Source: an uncultured Clostridia bacterium (GTDB lineage Bacteria > Bacillota > Clostridia > TANB77 > CAG-508). Taken from it: 64,000 nucleotides of DNA. This document shows, in pieces, positions 34,518-42,787 of this stretch (the stretch's first letter is position 1; each line of letters begins with the position of its first letter). The notes beneath the pieces were generated by a model. The model made no database searches. It was not told the DNA's origin and was given only the letters and a program-made list of their open reading frames with translations. Location of the stretch: positions 1 through 64,000 of the forward strand of contig CAKPIK010000001.1 in the NCBI GenBank assembly GCA_934162365.1, given 5' to 3'. The translations under genes and the position numbers were made by a program.

Positions 34518-35462
34518 ATGAAAAATTATTCTTTTGATTTTTATAATGCCGCAAATTTAAAGGCATATAATTTAAATGATACAATGAGATATCAACTTGC
34601 AATTCTTGATAAAATGGATCCTATTACAAAGAAGCATTCTGAAAATGTTGCAAATCTTGTTTGTAGAATTTGTGAATACTTAAGATTTAATTGGCAAGTT
34701 ACAATTTTTTCAACGATGAATGGCTATCTACATGATGTAGGAAAACTTTGCGTTCCTGTTGAGATATTAAATAAACCAGGAAGACTTACTGATGAAGAAT
34801 TTGAAATTATGAAAACCCATACCACAAAGGGTTATGAAATATGTATGAAGGATATTAAGTTACGCCCTTATGCAAATGCTGCTCTTTATCATCACGAAGC
34901 TTTAAATGGAACTGGTTATCCAAATGGGGTTACAAAAAAAGATATACCATATGTAGCTCAAATAGTACGTGTTGCTGATGAGTATGATGCCATTACTTCT
35001 AAAAGGCAATATAAAACACACATTAATATTTCTGAAACTTTAAAAGAATTAATAAAAGATGCTCAACCAGAAGCTCATATAAAATCTGTTGCCTTAGACC
35101 AATTAAGGACTAATGAAAAACTTGGAAAAATTAACCCACGAATTTTAAAAATTTTGTTCAAGGTTGTTATTGATGATATAATATATGAAATAGCATGTAT
35201 AGATGAATATATGCAGTATTTAAAATCCGAAATAAAAAGACTTGAAACAGCTGATAAGTACTTTACAAAAGCTCAAAATGCTGTAAAAGATAAAGACAAA
35301 GAATATTTTGAAGAAGGTTTAAAATTAATATTAACAAATGGTGAAACTGTTGAGAATTTTCATGATATATTAGATGAATACCATACTGCATTAGATGCAA
35401 AAGAAGAAGCTGTTAGAAAATTATATGAAGAAATTAAAATTATTAAAAAATTAAAAATATAA
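34518..35462 (+). CDS. HD-GYP domain protein, probable cyclic-di-GMP phosphodiesterase
   Basis: A 314-aa cytoplasmic protein. The HD-GYP domain (about 28-190) has the metal-binding HD in YLHDVGKLCVP (His72, Asp73), H101 in MKTHTTKGYE, HHEALNGTGYPNG (125-137, GTGYP in place of the common GxGYP) and RVADEYDAITS. The C-terminal third is helical, perhaps coiled coil, with no known sensor domain. HD-GYP proteins hydrolyse c-di-GMP or related dinucleotides; the substrate here is inferred. ATG 34518 follows AGGTGAT; a GTG three codons earlier overlaps the SD. It is a single-gene unit with its own promoter and terminator. Confidence 0.9.
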   Translation: MKNYSFDFYNAANLKAYNLNDTMRYQLAILDKMDPITKKHSENVANLVCRICEYLRFNWQVTIFSTMNGYLHDVGKLCVPVEILNKPGRLTDEEFEIMKTHTTKGYEICMKDIKLRPYANAALYHHEALNGTGYPNGVTKKDIPYVAQIVRVADEYDAITSKRQYKTHINISETLKELIKDAQPEAHIKSVALDQLRTNEKLGKINPRILKILFKVVIDDIIYEIACIDEYMQYLKSEIKRLETADKYFTKAQNAVKDKDKEYFEEGLKLILTNGETVENFHDILDEYHTALDAKEEAVRKLYEEIKIIKKLKI

Positions 35463-35465
35463 TAT

Positions 35466-35500
35466 AGAAAAAAGAGGAAACTAAATTTCCTCTTTTTTTA
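35466..35500. terminator. Bidirectional terminator, HD-GYP gene and mazF
   Basis: AAAAAAGAGGAAA/TTTCCTCTTTTTT with a short loop between the convergent genes. Confidence 0.9.
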
Positions 35501-35842
35501 TAGTCCAAAGCTAACCCCTATTGCATTATTTATTTTATCTAGTGTTTTTTCATCATCTATTCGTCCTATTTTTTCTTTTAGTCTACTTTTATCTATAGTT
35601 CTTATTTGTTCAGCTAAAACTACAGAATCAGATTTCAAACCGCATAACTTTGAATCTATTTCAATATGTGTAGGTAGCTTATTTTTAGATGTTTGTGATG
35701 TAATTGCTGCAGCAATTACAGTAGGGCTATATTTATTTCCCATATCATTTTGTACTATTAATACTGGGCGTATCCCTCCCTGTTCAGAACCCACAACCGG
35801 ACTCAAATCTGCATAAAACATATCTCCTCTTTTAACTATCAT
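35498..35842 (-). CDS. mazF: MazF/PemK-type endoribonuclease toxin
   Basis: Sequence-specific mRNA interferase, 114 aa. MIVKRGDMFYADLSPVVGSEQGGIRPVLIVQND covers the beta-barrel and the catalytic Arg near 25; AAAITSQTSKNKLPTHIEI carries the conserved Thr/Ser. It is closest in form to Bacillus NdoA. ATG 35842 follows AGGAG. The expected upstream antitoxin gene (MazE/NdoAI, about 90 aa, RHH) is not present: the preceding gene is a membrane-anchored protein 77 bases away. Confidence 0.93.
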   Translation of the reverse strand: MIVKRGDMFYADLSPVVGSEQGGIRPVLIVQNDMGNKYSPTVIAAAITSQTSKNKLPTHIEIDSKLCGLKSDSVVLAEQIRTIDKSRLKEKIGRIDDEKTLDKINNAIGVSFGL

Positions 35843-35919
35843 AATATTCACTCCTAGTGTATCAGTTTTTAGATCATAGATATATTTTTTAGTTCTAATA
35901 TGAGATTAAATAGTTAAAA

Positions 35920-36558
35920 CTATACTTCGCTTTTAATATCTTTTGTTTTAAATGCAAAAATATCTTTTTCTTGTACACTATTTAATTTTATCTCTTTATA
36001 TTCTATGTAAATTTCGTTTCTATTGCTATTGTCTTGAATTACTAATTTTGTTGGAAGCTTTGTTTTTTTATTTATATATAACATTTTATTTTTTTCTTTT
36101 TTGTTTCTTATTATTATTTCATCACTATTTTCCTCAAGAATATAGCCATCACTATTACAATTATTAGTAAAACTATTTAGCCATAACACATTATTATTTA
36201 TATATTTATAATTCTCATATATTTTTGTTATTCCAAAATTAGTATTTTTAATTTCAAGTTTATTATCCTTATATAGGATTTCTAAATTTTGTATAGATAT
36301 CGGTTCTTCTACAATTTGCCTTGCATATTTATCTTCAATATAATATTGTCTTAGCATATATTTATTTGTAGTTTTGTTTGAATTAACTGTCACTTCTATT
36401 TTTGCTTCATATGAACTAATATTTAAAATATATTCTACTAAATCATCAGTTGATTTACCTATATTATTTCCATTTTTATGAGTTTTATAAATTATTTGTA
36501 CTAAAAAAAATAAAACAAAGATTATCAATAAAATTATTAAAATTCTTTTTATTTTCAA
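35920..36558 (-). CDS. Membrane-anchored hypothetical protein, possibly LolA-like
   Basis: A 212-aa protein with an N-terminal membrane helix (about 5-25, IKRILIILLIIFVLFFLVQII) and an extracellular domain. YILNISSYEAKIEVTVNSNK, then KLEIKNTNFGITKIYENY and MLYINKKTKLPTKLVI suggest the half-barrel of LolA-like proteins, but this is a guess from strand pattern. The likely start is TTG at 36556-36558, 8 bases after GAAAGGA; an ATG 17 codons upstream lacks an SD and would add a non-conserved lead. It may share a transcript with mazF. Function unknown. Confidence 0.6.
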   Translation of the reverse strand: MKIKRILIILLIIFVLFFLVQIIYKTHKNGNNIGKSTDDLVEYILNISSYEAKIEVTVNSNKTTNKYMLRQYYIEDKYARQIVEEPISIQNLEILYKDNKLEIKNTNFGITKIYENYKYINNNVLWLNSFTNNCNSDGYILEENSDEIIIRNKKEKNKMLYINKKTKLPTKLVIQDNSNRNEIYIEYKEIKLNSVQEKDIFAFKTKDIKSEV

Positions 36559-36649
36559 AATAATCTTCCTTTCTATAAATTGTAATTTGCAAAAATAATT
36601 TGCTTCCAACTATTTGTTTTTAATTAATAGTTTTACGCTACTATATATT

Positions 36650-36760
36650 AATTTATTTTGAGACTTTTTTGAAAAATTACGGCCTGACAGCCCTTTGAGG
36701 CGGGGAATACCCGTTAGCTTGGAGGGTCTAATTTTGAAAAAATGCTCTCAAAAATAAATT
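36650..36760 (+). repeat. 111-bp imperfect hairpin element with GC-rich core
   Basis: Arms 36650-36679 and 36729-36760 pair over about 28 bp with small bulges. The 49-base core between them is GC-rich in AT-rich surroundings and folds again: CCCTTTGAG (36691-36699) with CTTGGAGGG (36718-36726), and CGGG-GAATA-CCCG (36701-36713). Several core pairs are G-U if transcribed on the plus strand and would be A-C on the minus, so a plus-strand RNA fits better. A terminator hairpin lies 50 bases beyond. It may be a MITE-like element or a structured RNA. The rest of the 294-base gap (36559-36852) holds nothing I recognise. Confidence 0.55.
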
Positions 36761-36811
36761 GATTGCAATTATATTAGTTATATAAATTCCAATTTTTATT
36801 TAACTAAAATT

Positions 36812-36843
36812 AAAAGGATAGACTTAAAGTCTATCCTTTTAAT
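36812..36843. terminator. Terminator of dusB
   Basis: Perfect inverted repeat AAAAGGATAGACTT/AAGTCTATCCTTTT, 10 bases after the dusB stop; symmetric, so it could also stop a plus-strand RNA. Confidence 0.85.
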
Positions 36844-36852
36844 TTATATGTT

Positions 36853-37839
36853 CTAATTTTTTAAATATTCAGTTATAAATTTTATTAACTCATTTTTATC
36901 TTCTATTTTATTCATTTCTTCTCTGAATTTAGATGAATTTGGAAGTTTTTTGGTATATCCTGATATATGTTTTCTCATTTCTCTTATTGCAACATATTCG
37001 CCTTTTTCTTGGATCATTAATTCTAAATGTTCTAATATTGTATGTAAGCGTTCTTCGTTTGAAGGGGGACAAAAAGTGGTCTGACCCTTTTGGGTTCCCT
37101 CTTTTAGTCCTTGGATTATTTCTTTAAATATCCATGGGTTTCCAAGTGTTGCTCTACCAATCATTATTCCGTCTACTCCAGTATATTCAAACATTTTAAT
37201 TGCTGAGCTAACATCTCTAATATCTCCATTTCCTATAACTGGAATATTAACTGCTTCTTTTACTTGTTTTATTATATCTAAATCACAATTTCCACTATAA
37301 TATTCTTCTCTTGTTCTTCCATGTATTGTTATTGCACTTGCACCAGCTTTTTCAAATCTTTTAGCTGCTTCCACTGCAACAATATTGCTATTATTCCATC
37401 CTTTTCTCATTTTAACCGTAACAGGTTTATTAACATTTTCAACTACATTTTTAATAATTTCTTCTGCAAGATCTAGATTTAATAAAAGTTTTGAACCATC
37501 TCCATTTTTTACTACTTTTGGAGCTGGACACCCCATATTAATATCTATTATATCAGCTAATGGCTCAACATACTTTGCAGCATATACCATTGATTCTACA
37601 TCACTACCAAAAATCTGGACTGCAACAGGTCTTTCTTCTCCTTGCATATTTAATAATTTTTTTGTTTTTTCATCATTATGAAATATAGCCTTACTACTTA
37701 CCATTTCTGTATATACTAACCCTGTGCCCTGTTTTTTAGCAATTTTTCTAAATGGCAGGTCTGTAATACCTGCCATTGGTGCTAATAATATATTATTTTC
37801 TAATTCTACATTTCCTATCTTTAATTTTTTTAAATACAT
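36853..37839 (-). CDS. dusB: tRNA-dihydrouridine synthase DusB, with in-frame repeat insertion
   Basis: FMN-dependent reduction of uridines in the tRNA D-loop. The 328-aa protein has LAPMAGITDLPFRKIAKKQG, the catalytic Cys in DINMGCPAPKVVKNGDGS, TVKMRKGWN, ITIHGRTREEYYSGNCD and GIMIGRATLGNPWIF. After the last of these the segment EGTQKGQTTFCPPSNEE includes about ten residues not expected in the family; they are encoded by a GC-rich REP-like palindrome (37064-37099). ATG 37839 follows AAAGGTAAG. It lies 19 bases after rodA, so it probably belongs to the min-rodA transcript. Confidence 0.93.
   Translation of the reverse strand: MYLKKLKIGNVELENNILLAPMAGITDLPFRKIAKKQGTGLVYTEMVSSKAIFHNDEKTKKLLNMQGEERPVAVQIFGSDVESMVYAAKYVEPLADIIDINMGCPAPKVVKNGDGSKLLLNLDLAEEIIKNVVENVNKPVTVKMRKGWNNSNIVAVEAAKRFEKAGASAITIHGRTREEYYSGNCDLDIIKQVKEAVNIPVIGNGDIRDVSSAIKMFEYTGVDGIMIGRATLGNPWIFKEIIQGLKEGTQKGQTTFCPPSNEERLHTILEHLELMIQEKGEYVAIREMRKHISGYTKKLPNSSKFREEMNKIEDKNELIKFITEYLKN
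37064..37099. repeat. REP-like palindrome inside dusB
   Basis: A 36-base GC-rich imperfect palindrome (GGGGGACAAAAAGTGG, spacer TCTGA, CCCTTTTGGGTTCCC) within the coding sequence. GTCAGACC and GTCCCC motifs recall REP sequences associated with RAYT-type transposases. No such transposase gene is in the window. Confidence 0.5.
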
Positions 37840-37858
37840 AATCTTACCTTTTAGTTTC

Positions 37859-38968
37859 CTAATTTAGGAATATTGTTTTTTGTCGTCTTCCACTAATATT
37901 TAAAAGCATTGCTATACACATAAAGTTTGTTATCATTGAACTTCCTCCATAACTTACAAATGGTAGTGGTACACCTGTAATTGGAAGTAATCCCATAGTC
38001 ATTCCTATATTTTCTATCATGTGAAATGAAAATATTCCTGCTATTCCAATAGCAATATATGAACCCAAATCGTTTTTTGCTGTTTTTGCTACATATATCG
38101 CTTTAGTTATCATTACAATATATAAAACTATTACTGCCCCTGCAAATATAAATCCTAACTCTTCACCAATTACAGAAAAAATAAAATCCGTTGTTTTGGG
38201 ATATAGGTAGCCAAGTTGTGTTTGATTTCCCTTTAATATGCCCATTCCAAATAATTTTCCTGCTCCAATTGCAAGTTTAGACTGAATTATATTATATCCA
38301 GCTCCTCTTGGTTCTATATTTGGATTTAAAAATACTTGTATTCTTGTTTTTGCATGTTCAGGTAACACATATAAATATGCTATTGGTACTATAATTAAGA
38401 TTAATAAGAATGCTGTAATTATATATTTTTTATCTATCCCAGCAGCAAATAGCATAAAACATGTTGCAACTATAAATGCCATTGCAGTTCCATAATCTGG
38501 TTGTAAAATTATTAAGAATAATGGCACTCCAACAGATGCTAATACAATTAGCAATTTAGGTATTCTATTTATTTCATTTTTATTATTGTTCTGTATTTTT
38601 ACCATTACCCAAGCTACAAACATTATTACAAAAATCTTGGCTAATTCACTTGGTTGAAATTTCAAAGTTTCCGTTATCTGATACCAGCTTTTTGCTCCGT
38701 TTACTGGTTCAGTAAACAACACTCCTATAAGCAATAATATAAATAGTCCATAAAAAAAAGGAGAGAGTTTGGCAATTGTATTATAATCAACTAGCATTAC
38801 AATAATCACAATTGGAATACTTACTATAAACCATAAAATCTGCTTTTTAAACTCTGAATATCCACTTTCTTGAGTTGCAGAAAATAGTGCTATTAATCCA
38901 ATTAATAATAAAATAACACTGCAAACTAATATTCCCCATTCAATATTTCGCAAAAATCTCTTGTTCAT
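37859..38968 (-). CDS. rodA: SEDS peptidoglycan glycosyltransferase RodA
   Basis: Polytopic membrane enzyme that polymerises lipid II during rod elongation. The 369-aa protein has about ten hydrophobic segments and the SEDS signatures GAKSWYQITETLKFQPSELAK, ILQPDYGTAM, GAGYNIIQSKLAIGAGKLFG and GVPLPFVSYGGSSM. ATG follows AAAGGATA. RodA is preferred over FtsW because of the min/rod gene context and the QPSE form, but the two are close. The gene lies 55 bases after minE; a 10-bp inverted repeat (near 38997-39018) in the gap lacks a T tract on the minus strand. Confidence 0.92.
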   Translation of the reverse strand: MNKRFLRNIEWGILVCSVILLLIGLIALFSATQESGYSEFKKQILWFIVSIPIVIIVMLVDYNTIAKLSPFFYGLFILLLIGVLFTEPVNGAKSWYQITETLKFQPSELAKIFVIMFVAWVMVKIQNNNKNEINRIPKLLIVLASVGVPLFLIILQPDYGTAMAFIVATCFMLFAAGIDKKYIITAFLLILIIVPIAYLYVLPEHAKTRIQVFLNPNIEPRGAGYNIIQSKLAIGAGKLFGMGILKGNQTQLGYLYPKTTDFIFSVIGEELGFIFAGAVIVLYIVMITKAIYVAKTAKNDLGSYIAIGIAGIFSFHMIENIGMTMGLLPITGVPLPFVSYGGSSMITNFMCIAMLLNISGRRQKTIFLN

Positions 38969-39023
38969 ATTTTATCCTTTCGAGGTTATTTTTTAATAGG
39001 CAGGTTTAACCTGCCTATCATTT

Positions 39024-39590
39024 TTATTCATTACTATTTTCTTCCTTTATTTCTTCAACAATTTCTTCAGCTTTTTCAATTATTTTATCTGTTTCTTGTT
39101 TCATTTCAGTTTCATCTTTTTGTTCTTCTTCTTTTTTCTCTTCTATTTTCTCTTCTATTTTCTCTTCTTTTTTATTGTTCTTATCTGTTTCTTTTTTGTT
39201 TTCGTTTTTTGCTTTATTTTCTTCTTTTATTGGAGTTTGTTTTTCTTCTTTATTTTTAGCTTGTTCTTTTTTCTCTTTTCTTACTTCTTCCTTTGCCTCT
39301 TCCTTAACACTCATAATAGGAATATTAGCATATAAAACAGGAGCTCCTGTTGTTCCATCATCATTAGATTTATTTGTTAACCTAACATCAATTGCGTTTT
39401 CATCAACGTCAATATATTTTTTTATTACTTCTATTATTTCTTGTTTCATTAAAGCTAGAAAATCAGCTGATATATTTGCTCTATCTTGCATTAATACTAG
39501 ATGCAATCTTTCTTTAGCTGCATCTTTAGATTTCACATCTTTTTCGTTCTTTCCTAAACTCTTAAAAAATTTTACTATATTTTCAAACAT
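39024..39590 (-). CDS. minE: Cell division topological specificity factor MinE with long charged tail
   Basis: Drives MinD off the membrane and so positions the division site. Residues 1-95 form a normal MinE: the N-terminal amphipathic MFENIVKFFKSLG, AKERLHLVLMQDRANISADFLALMKQEII (MinD contact), and VRLTNKSNDD. Residues 96-188 are an added tail of almost only Lys and Glu with some Asn and Gln (runs such as KKEEKIEEKIEEKKEEE), likely disordered or a single charged helix; ordinary MinE proteins end near 90. The final TDKIIEKAEEIVEEIKEENS may be helical. ATG 39590 follows TGGAGGAA. Confidence 0.92.
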   Translation of the reverse strand: MFENIVKFFKSLGKNEKDVKSKDAAKERLHLVLMQDRANISADFLALMKQEIIEVIKKYIDVDENAIDVRLTNKSNDDGTTGAPVLYANIPIMSVKEEAKEEVRKEKKEQAKNKEEKQTPIKEENKAKNENKKETDKNNKKEEKIEEKIEEKKEEEQKDETEMKQETDKIIEKAEEIVEEIKEENSNE

Positions 39591-39620
39591 TCATCTATTC
39601 CTCCAATCAATTTTTATATT

Positions 39621-40418
39621 TTATTTATCTTTTGAAAAGAATCTTTTTAGTCTAGCAAAGAACCCTTTTTCTCTACCTGGTATTGTTATTTCAATATTTT
39701 CTCCTAATATTCTTTTTGAAATTTCTAAATAAGCTTTTCCTGAAGGTGCTTTTTTGTTAGATATAACTGGTTCACCTTTGTTTGTTTGTGTAATGATATA
39801 TTCGTCATCTGGTACAACTCCAATTAAATCTATTGATAATAAATCTACTATATCGTCTACATCCATCATTTCGCCTCTTCTAACCATGCTTGGACGTAAT
39901 CTATTTACTACTAATTCCGGATTCTTAATTTCTGAAGATTCTAATAATCCTATTATTCTATCTGCATCTCTTATTGCTGAGATTTCTGCTGTTGTAACAA
40001 CTATTGCTCTATCTGCTCCAGCTATAGCATTTTTAAAACCTTGTTCAATTCCAGCAGGGCAGTCTATTAATATGTAGTCAAACTCTTCTTTTAATTTTGT
40101 TGTTAATTCTCTCATTTGTTCTTCATTAACTGCACTTTTATCTCTAGTTTGAGCAGCAGGTAATAAAAATAATTCTTCAAATCTTTTGTCTTTTATAAGA
40201 GCTTGTCTTAATTTACATTTTCCTTCAACAACATCAACTATGTCATATACTATTCTATTTTCAAGTCCCATAACAACATCTAAATTTCTTAAACCGATGT
40301 CTGTATCAACTAATGCAACCTTTTTTCCCTCTAATGCTAAAGATGCGCCTAAGTTAGCTGTTGTTGTTGTTTTCCCTACTCCACCTTTTCCTGATGTTAT
40401 AACTATAACTTCTCCCAT
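39621..40418 (-). CDS. minD: Septum site-determining ATPase MinD
   Basis: Membrane-bound ATPase of the Min system, 265 aa. Deviant Walker A GKGGVGKTTTTAN (10-22), switch VDTDIGLRNLDVVMGLENR, DCPAGIEQGFKNAI, and the C-terminal amphipathic helix KGFFARLKRFFSKDK that binds membrane. Start after GAGGAGGAA. minC is not next to it, whereas the usual order is minC-minD-minE; either it lies elsewhere or is missing. Own promoter upstream. Confidence 0.96.
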   Translation of the reverse strand: MGEVIVITSGKGGVGKTTTTANLGASLALEGKKVALVDTDIGLRNLDVVMGLENRIVYDIVDVVEGKCKLRQALIKDKRFEELFLLPAAQTRDKSAVNEEQMRELTTKLKEEFDYILIDCPAGIEQGFKNAIAGADRAIVVTTAEISAIRDADRIIGLLESSEIKNPELVVNRLRPSMVRRGEMMDVDDIVDLLSIDLIGVVPDDEYIITQTNKGEPVISNKKAPSGKAYLEISKRILGENIEITIPGREKGFFARLKRFFSKDK

Positions 40419-40477
40419 TATTATTCCTCCTCGATTTTAATGCTTTCCGTAGTACTTTAACAATTTTCATTGCATAT

Positions 40478-40506
40478 ATTTTATACGGATTTTTGAATAA
40501 AGTCAA
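40478..40506 (-). promoter_or_regulatory. Promoter of minD-minE-rodA
   Basis: TTGACT (40501-40506), 17 bp, TAAAAT (40478-40483) on the minus strand, 60 bases before minD. Confidence 0.7.
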
Positions 40507-40535
40507 TGAGAATTACATAAAAAAGGAAAAAACTT

Positions 40536-41435
40536 TTAGTGTTCTCTCCTATAATAAAATAAATATTGTTGAGCAAGGCCTGCAATTTTTCCAAATTTTT
40601 GGTTTGCAAATTCTAATATTTTTTGATTTTCCTTACTATTTTTAGGATATCTAAAATGATTTTTGTCATTTATTTTAACTTTTTCTATTTGTTCATTATA
40701 TAGTTCTTTCATTACCCTTTTTACCCAAACATCAATTGGGAAAACTTCAAATTTTTTCATCGAAAATAGCATTATACAATCAGCAACTTTAGGACCAACA
40801 CCTGGAAGTCTTAAAAGTTGTATTCTTAATTTTTCTACATCTTCCATTTCTTCAAGTTCTTCTATATCGACTATTTTATTTGCAATTATTCTTGTTGTTT
40901 CAAAAACTCTTACATCTCTAAATCCAAGTCCTAATTCTCTTAATTCCTTTACGGACGCTTTGGATAATTCCTCTATGGTTGGAAATGTATAATATTTATT
41001 TCCATTCCAACTTAATTCTTTACCATATTTCTGTGATAGTCTTTCTATTATTCCTTTTATTCTTGGAATATTGTTATTAGCTGAAATTATGAAACTTATT
41101 ATAGTTTCCCACACATCTTGTTTTAATATTCTTATTCCTTCTCCATAGTTCACACTTGTCTTTAAATTATCATCAATTTTTGATAATTCATTTTTAATTT
41201 TTAAATAATCTGTATTTAAATCAAAATATCTATTACATACATCTTTAATATTATCATTAAATGTTCCTTTTATTGTAATATCATTATATTCTTTCTTTAC
41301 ATTAATAACATTATTTCCGACAACACCTGTATAGCTTCCATCTTTTTCTAGATTCCATCTAAAGCATTGTCCACATTCAAATATATGTTTAGGTTCGAAT
41401 GAATCAACATTTTTTATAATATATTTTTGCTCCAT
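40536..41435 (-). CDS. ogg: OGG1-type 8-oxoguanine DNA glycosylase
   Basis: Bifunctional glycosylase/AP lyase that removes oxidised guanine. The 299-aa protein has the N-terminal OGG domain (FECGQCFRW, 19-27), the helix-hairpin-helix LPGVGPKVADCI (210-221) with the catalytic Lys216, and the active-site Asp235 in VFPIDVWVKR. The GFRDVRVF and YGKELSW stretches fit the family. Size is typical for bacterial OGG1-like enzymes. Start ATG after AGAGGTGG. It has no tight operon partner. Confidence 0.9.
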   Translation of the reverse strand: MEQKYIIKNVDSFEPKHIFECGQCFRWNLEKDGSYTGVVGNNVINVKKEYNDITIKGTFNDNIKDVCNRYFDLNTDYLKIKNELSKIDDNLKTSVNYGEGIRILKQDVWETIISFIISANNNIPRIKGIIERLSQKYGKELSWNGNKYYTFPTIEELSKASVKELRELGLGFRDVRVFETTRIIANKIVDIEELEEMEDVEKLRIQLLRLPGVGPKVADCIMLFSMKKFEVFPIDVWVKRVMKELYNEQIEKVKINDKNHFRYPKNSKENQKILEFANQKFGKIAGLAQQYLFYYRREH

Positions 41436-41524
41436 AGCTTTTCCACCTCTTAGTTTATTATAGTTATTTTTTCTATAATGTCAAATTTGCGGTGGTATAT
41501 GGCAACATTAAAACAAAAAATTTT

Positions 41525-41554
41525 TTGATAAAATAATTTTACTGGTAGTATAAA
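41525..41554 (+). promoter_or_regulatory. Possible promoter of the XRE gene
   Basis: TTGATA (41525-41530) with TATAAA at 41549-41554, an 18-bp spacer. Confidence 0.45.
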
Positions 41555-41585
41555 AATTATAAAGAAATGAAGTGTAATATATAGT

Positions 41586-41867
41586 ATGAAAAATGAAACA
41601 AGCATAGATAAAGATATTTATTATTTAGTTGGTCAAAATATTAAAAAGCAAAGAAAACTAAAAGGAATTACTCAGTTAGAACTTTCAAAAAGATCATATT
41701 ATAGTTATGAATTTATTAGAAAAATAGAATCAAAAAGTGCATGTAGAAACACATTTTCTCTTGATACTGTTGATAAAATTGCAAAAGTATTAGGTATTAA
41801 TGTTAAAATATTGTTTGAACCACTTGATGAGAATAGTTCTACACCTAAGAAAAGTAATTCAAAATAG
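41586..41867 (+). CDS. Small XRE-family helix-turn-helix regulator
   Basis: A 93-aa protein consisting of one HTH_3 domain: NIKKQRKLKGITQLELSKRSYYSYEFIRKIESK with the recognition helix near 40-55, then SLDTVDKIAKVLGINVKILFEP, followed by a short polar tail. The first helix-turn-helix pair is standard. The SD is weak (GAAGTG at a long distance). It converges on yitT, with only two bases between the stop codons and no terminator. Target genes are unknown. Confidence 0.82.
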   Translation: MKNETSIDKDIYYLVGQNIKKQRKLKGITQLELSKRSYYSYEFIRKIESKSACRNTFSLDTVDKIAKVLGINVKILFEPLDENSSTPKKSNSK

Positions 41868-41869
41868 AA

Positions 41870-42736
41870 TTATATTTTTTTAAACCCTTTTCCATAAACT
41901 TCTCTAACATTTGAAATTACAATAAAAGATTTTGGATCAACTTCGTTTGCTATTTGTCTAATTCTTATAACTTCGCCCCTTGAAGCTATGCACATAAGCA
42001 TAGTTTTTTCTTTATTTGTATACATTCCTTTCGAGTAAATTCCAGTAGTTCCTCTGGATATTTTTTTCTCAATTTCGTTTGATATTTCAATATATTTATC
42101 AGAGATAATAAACATCATTTTCGAAAAATCAACTCCCTCAAAAATAATATCTATAACTTTTCCCATTAAATATATTGAAATTGCTGAATACAAACCTATT
42201 TCAAGCTGTTTAAAGCATATTACATTTAATGTTACAACTATAAAATCAAATATAACAATTAAATTACTAGTTGATAGTCCTGGCTTAAAACTTTTAATAA
42301 TATAACTAACCATATCACTTCCACCAGTTGATGCAGAAGCTCTTAAAATTAAAGAAGTTCCTACGCCAAGTAGTATTCCACCATATATACAAGCTAAAAG
42401 CCTATCGTTTGTAAGCGGTTGTATTTTATCAAGTAGATCAATAAAAAAGGAAAGCATTACAGTTCCAATAATACTTTTAAAAACAAACTCTTTTCCAATT
42501 CTTATAAAAGCAATTATAAAAAACGGAATATTAAGTAATACTATTACTGTTCCCATACTCCAATTAAATAAATAATATGTTATAGTAGCAATTCCCGCAA
42601 ATCCACCAGACGATAATTTATTAGGCAATAAAAGAAGAGATGTTCCAATAGCCATTATAAATGCCCCAACAGCTATCAAGAATATCTCAAATATATATTT
42701 TTTTATTATTAATTTATACTTTATTCTTTTTTCCAT
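41870..42736 (-). CDS. YitT family membrane protein with DUF2179 domain
   Basis: A 288-aa protein with five or six membrane helices in the first 200 residues (IGTSLLLLPNKLSSGGFAGIA, then SASTGGSDMVSYIIK) and a C-terminal DUF2179 domain (KKISRGTTGIYSKGMYTNKEKTMLMCIASRGEVIRIRQI and FIVISNVREVYGKGF). These mark the YitT family, common in several copies in Firmicutes and of uncertain function. Convergent with the XRE gene with almost no intergenic space. Confidence 0.92.
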   Translation of the reverse strand: MEKRIKYKLIIKKYIFEIFLIAVGAFIMAIGTSLLLLPNKLSSGGFAGIATITYYLFNWSMGTVIVLLNIPFFIIAFIRIGKEFVFKSIIGTVMLSFFIDLLDKIQPLTNDRLLACIYGGILLGVGTSLILRASASTGGSDMVSYIIKSFKPGLSTSNLIVIFDFIVVTLNVICFKQLEIGLYSAISIYLMGKVIDIIFEGVDFSKMMFIISDKYIEISNEIEKKISRGTTGIYSKGMYTNKEKTMLMCIASRGEVIRIRQIANEVDPKSFIVISNVREVYGKGFKKI

Positions 42737-42787
42737 AATTACACCTTAATGTAATTATTTACAAAAAATTTAAAATTATTATATTTT

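Noticed and set aside
36650..36760. tRNA, tmRNA or SRP RNA reading of the 36.7-kb element
   Set aside because: No TTCGA loop, CCA end, anticodon arm or SRP GGAAGCAGC loop is present.
38993..39022. Inverted repeat between minE and rodA as a terminator
   Set aside because: On the coding (minus) strand it is followed by A-rich rather than T-rich sequence, so it should not end transcription of minE.
39096..39732. Two Phe/Ser-rich frames on the plus strand
   Set aside because: They mirror the GAA/AAA-rich minE tail and the end of minD; no ribosome site.
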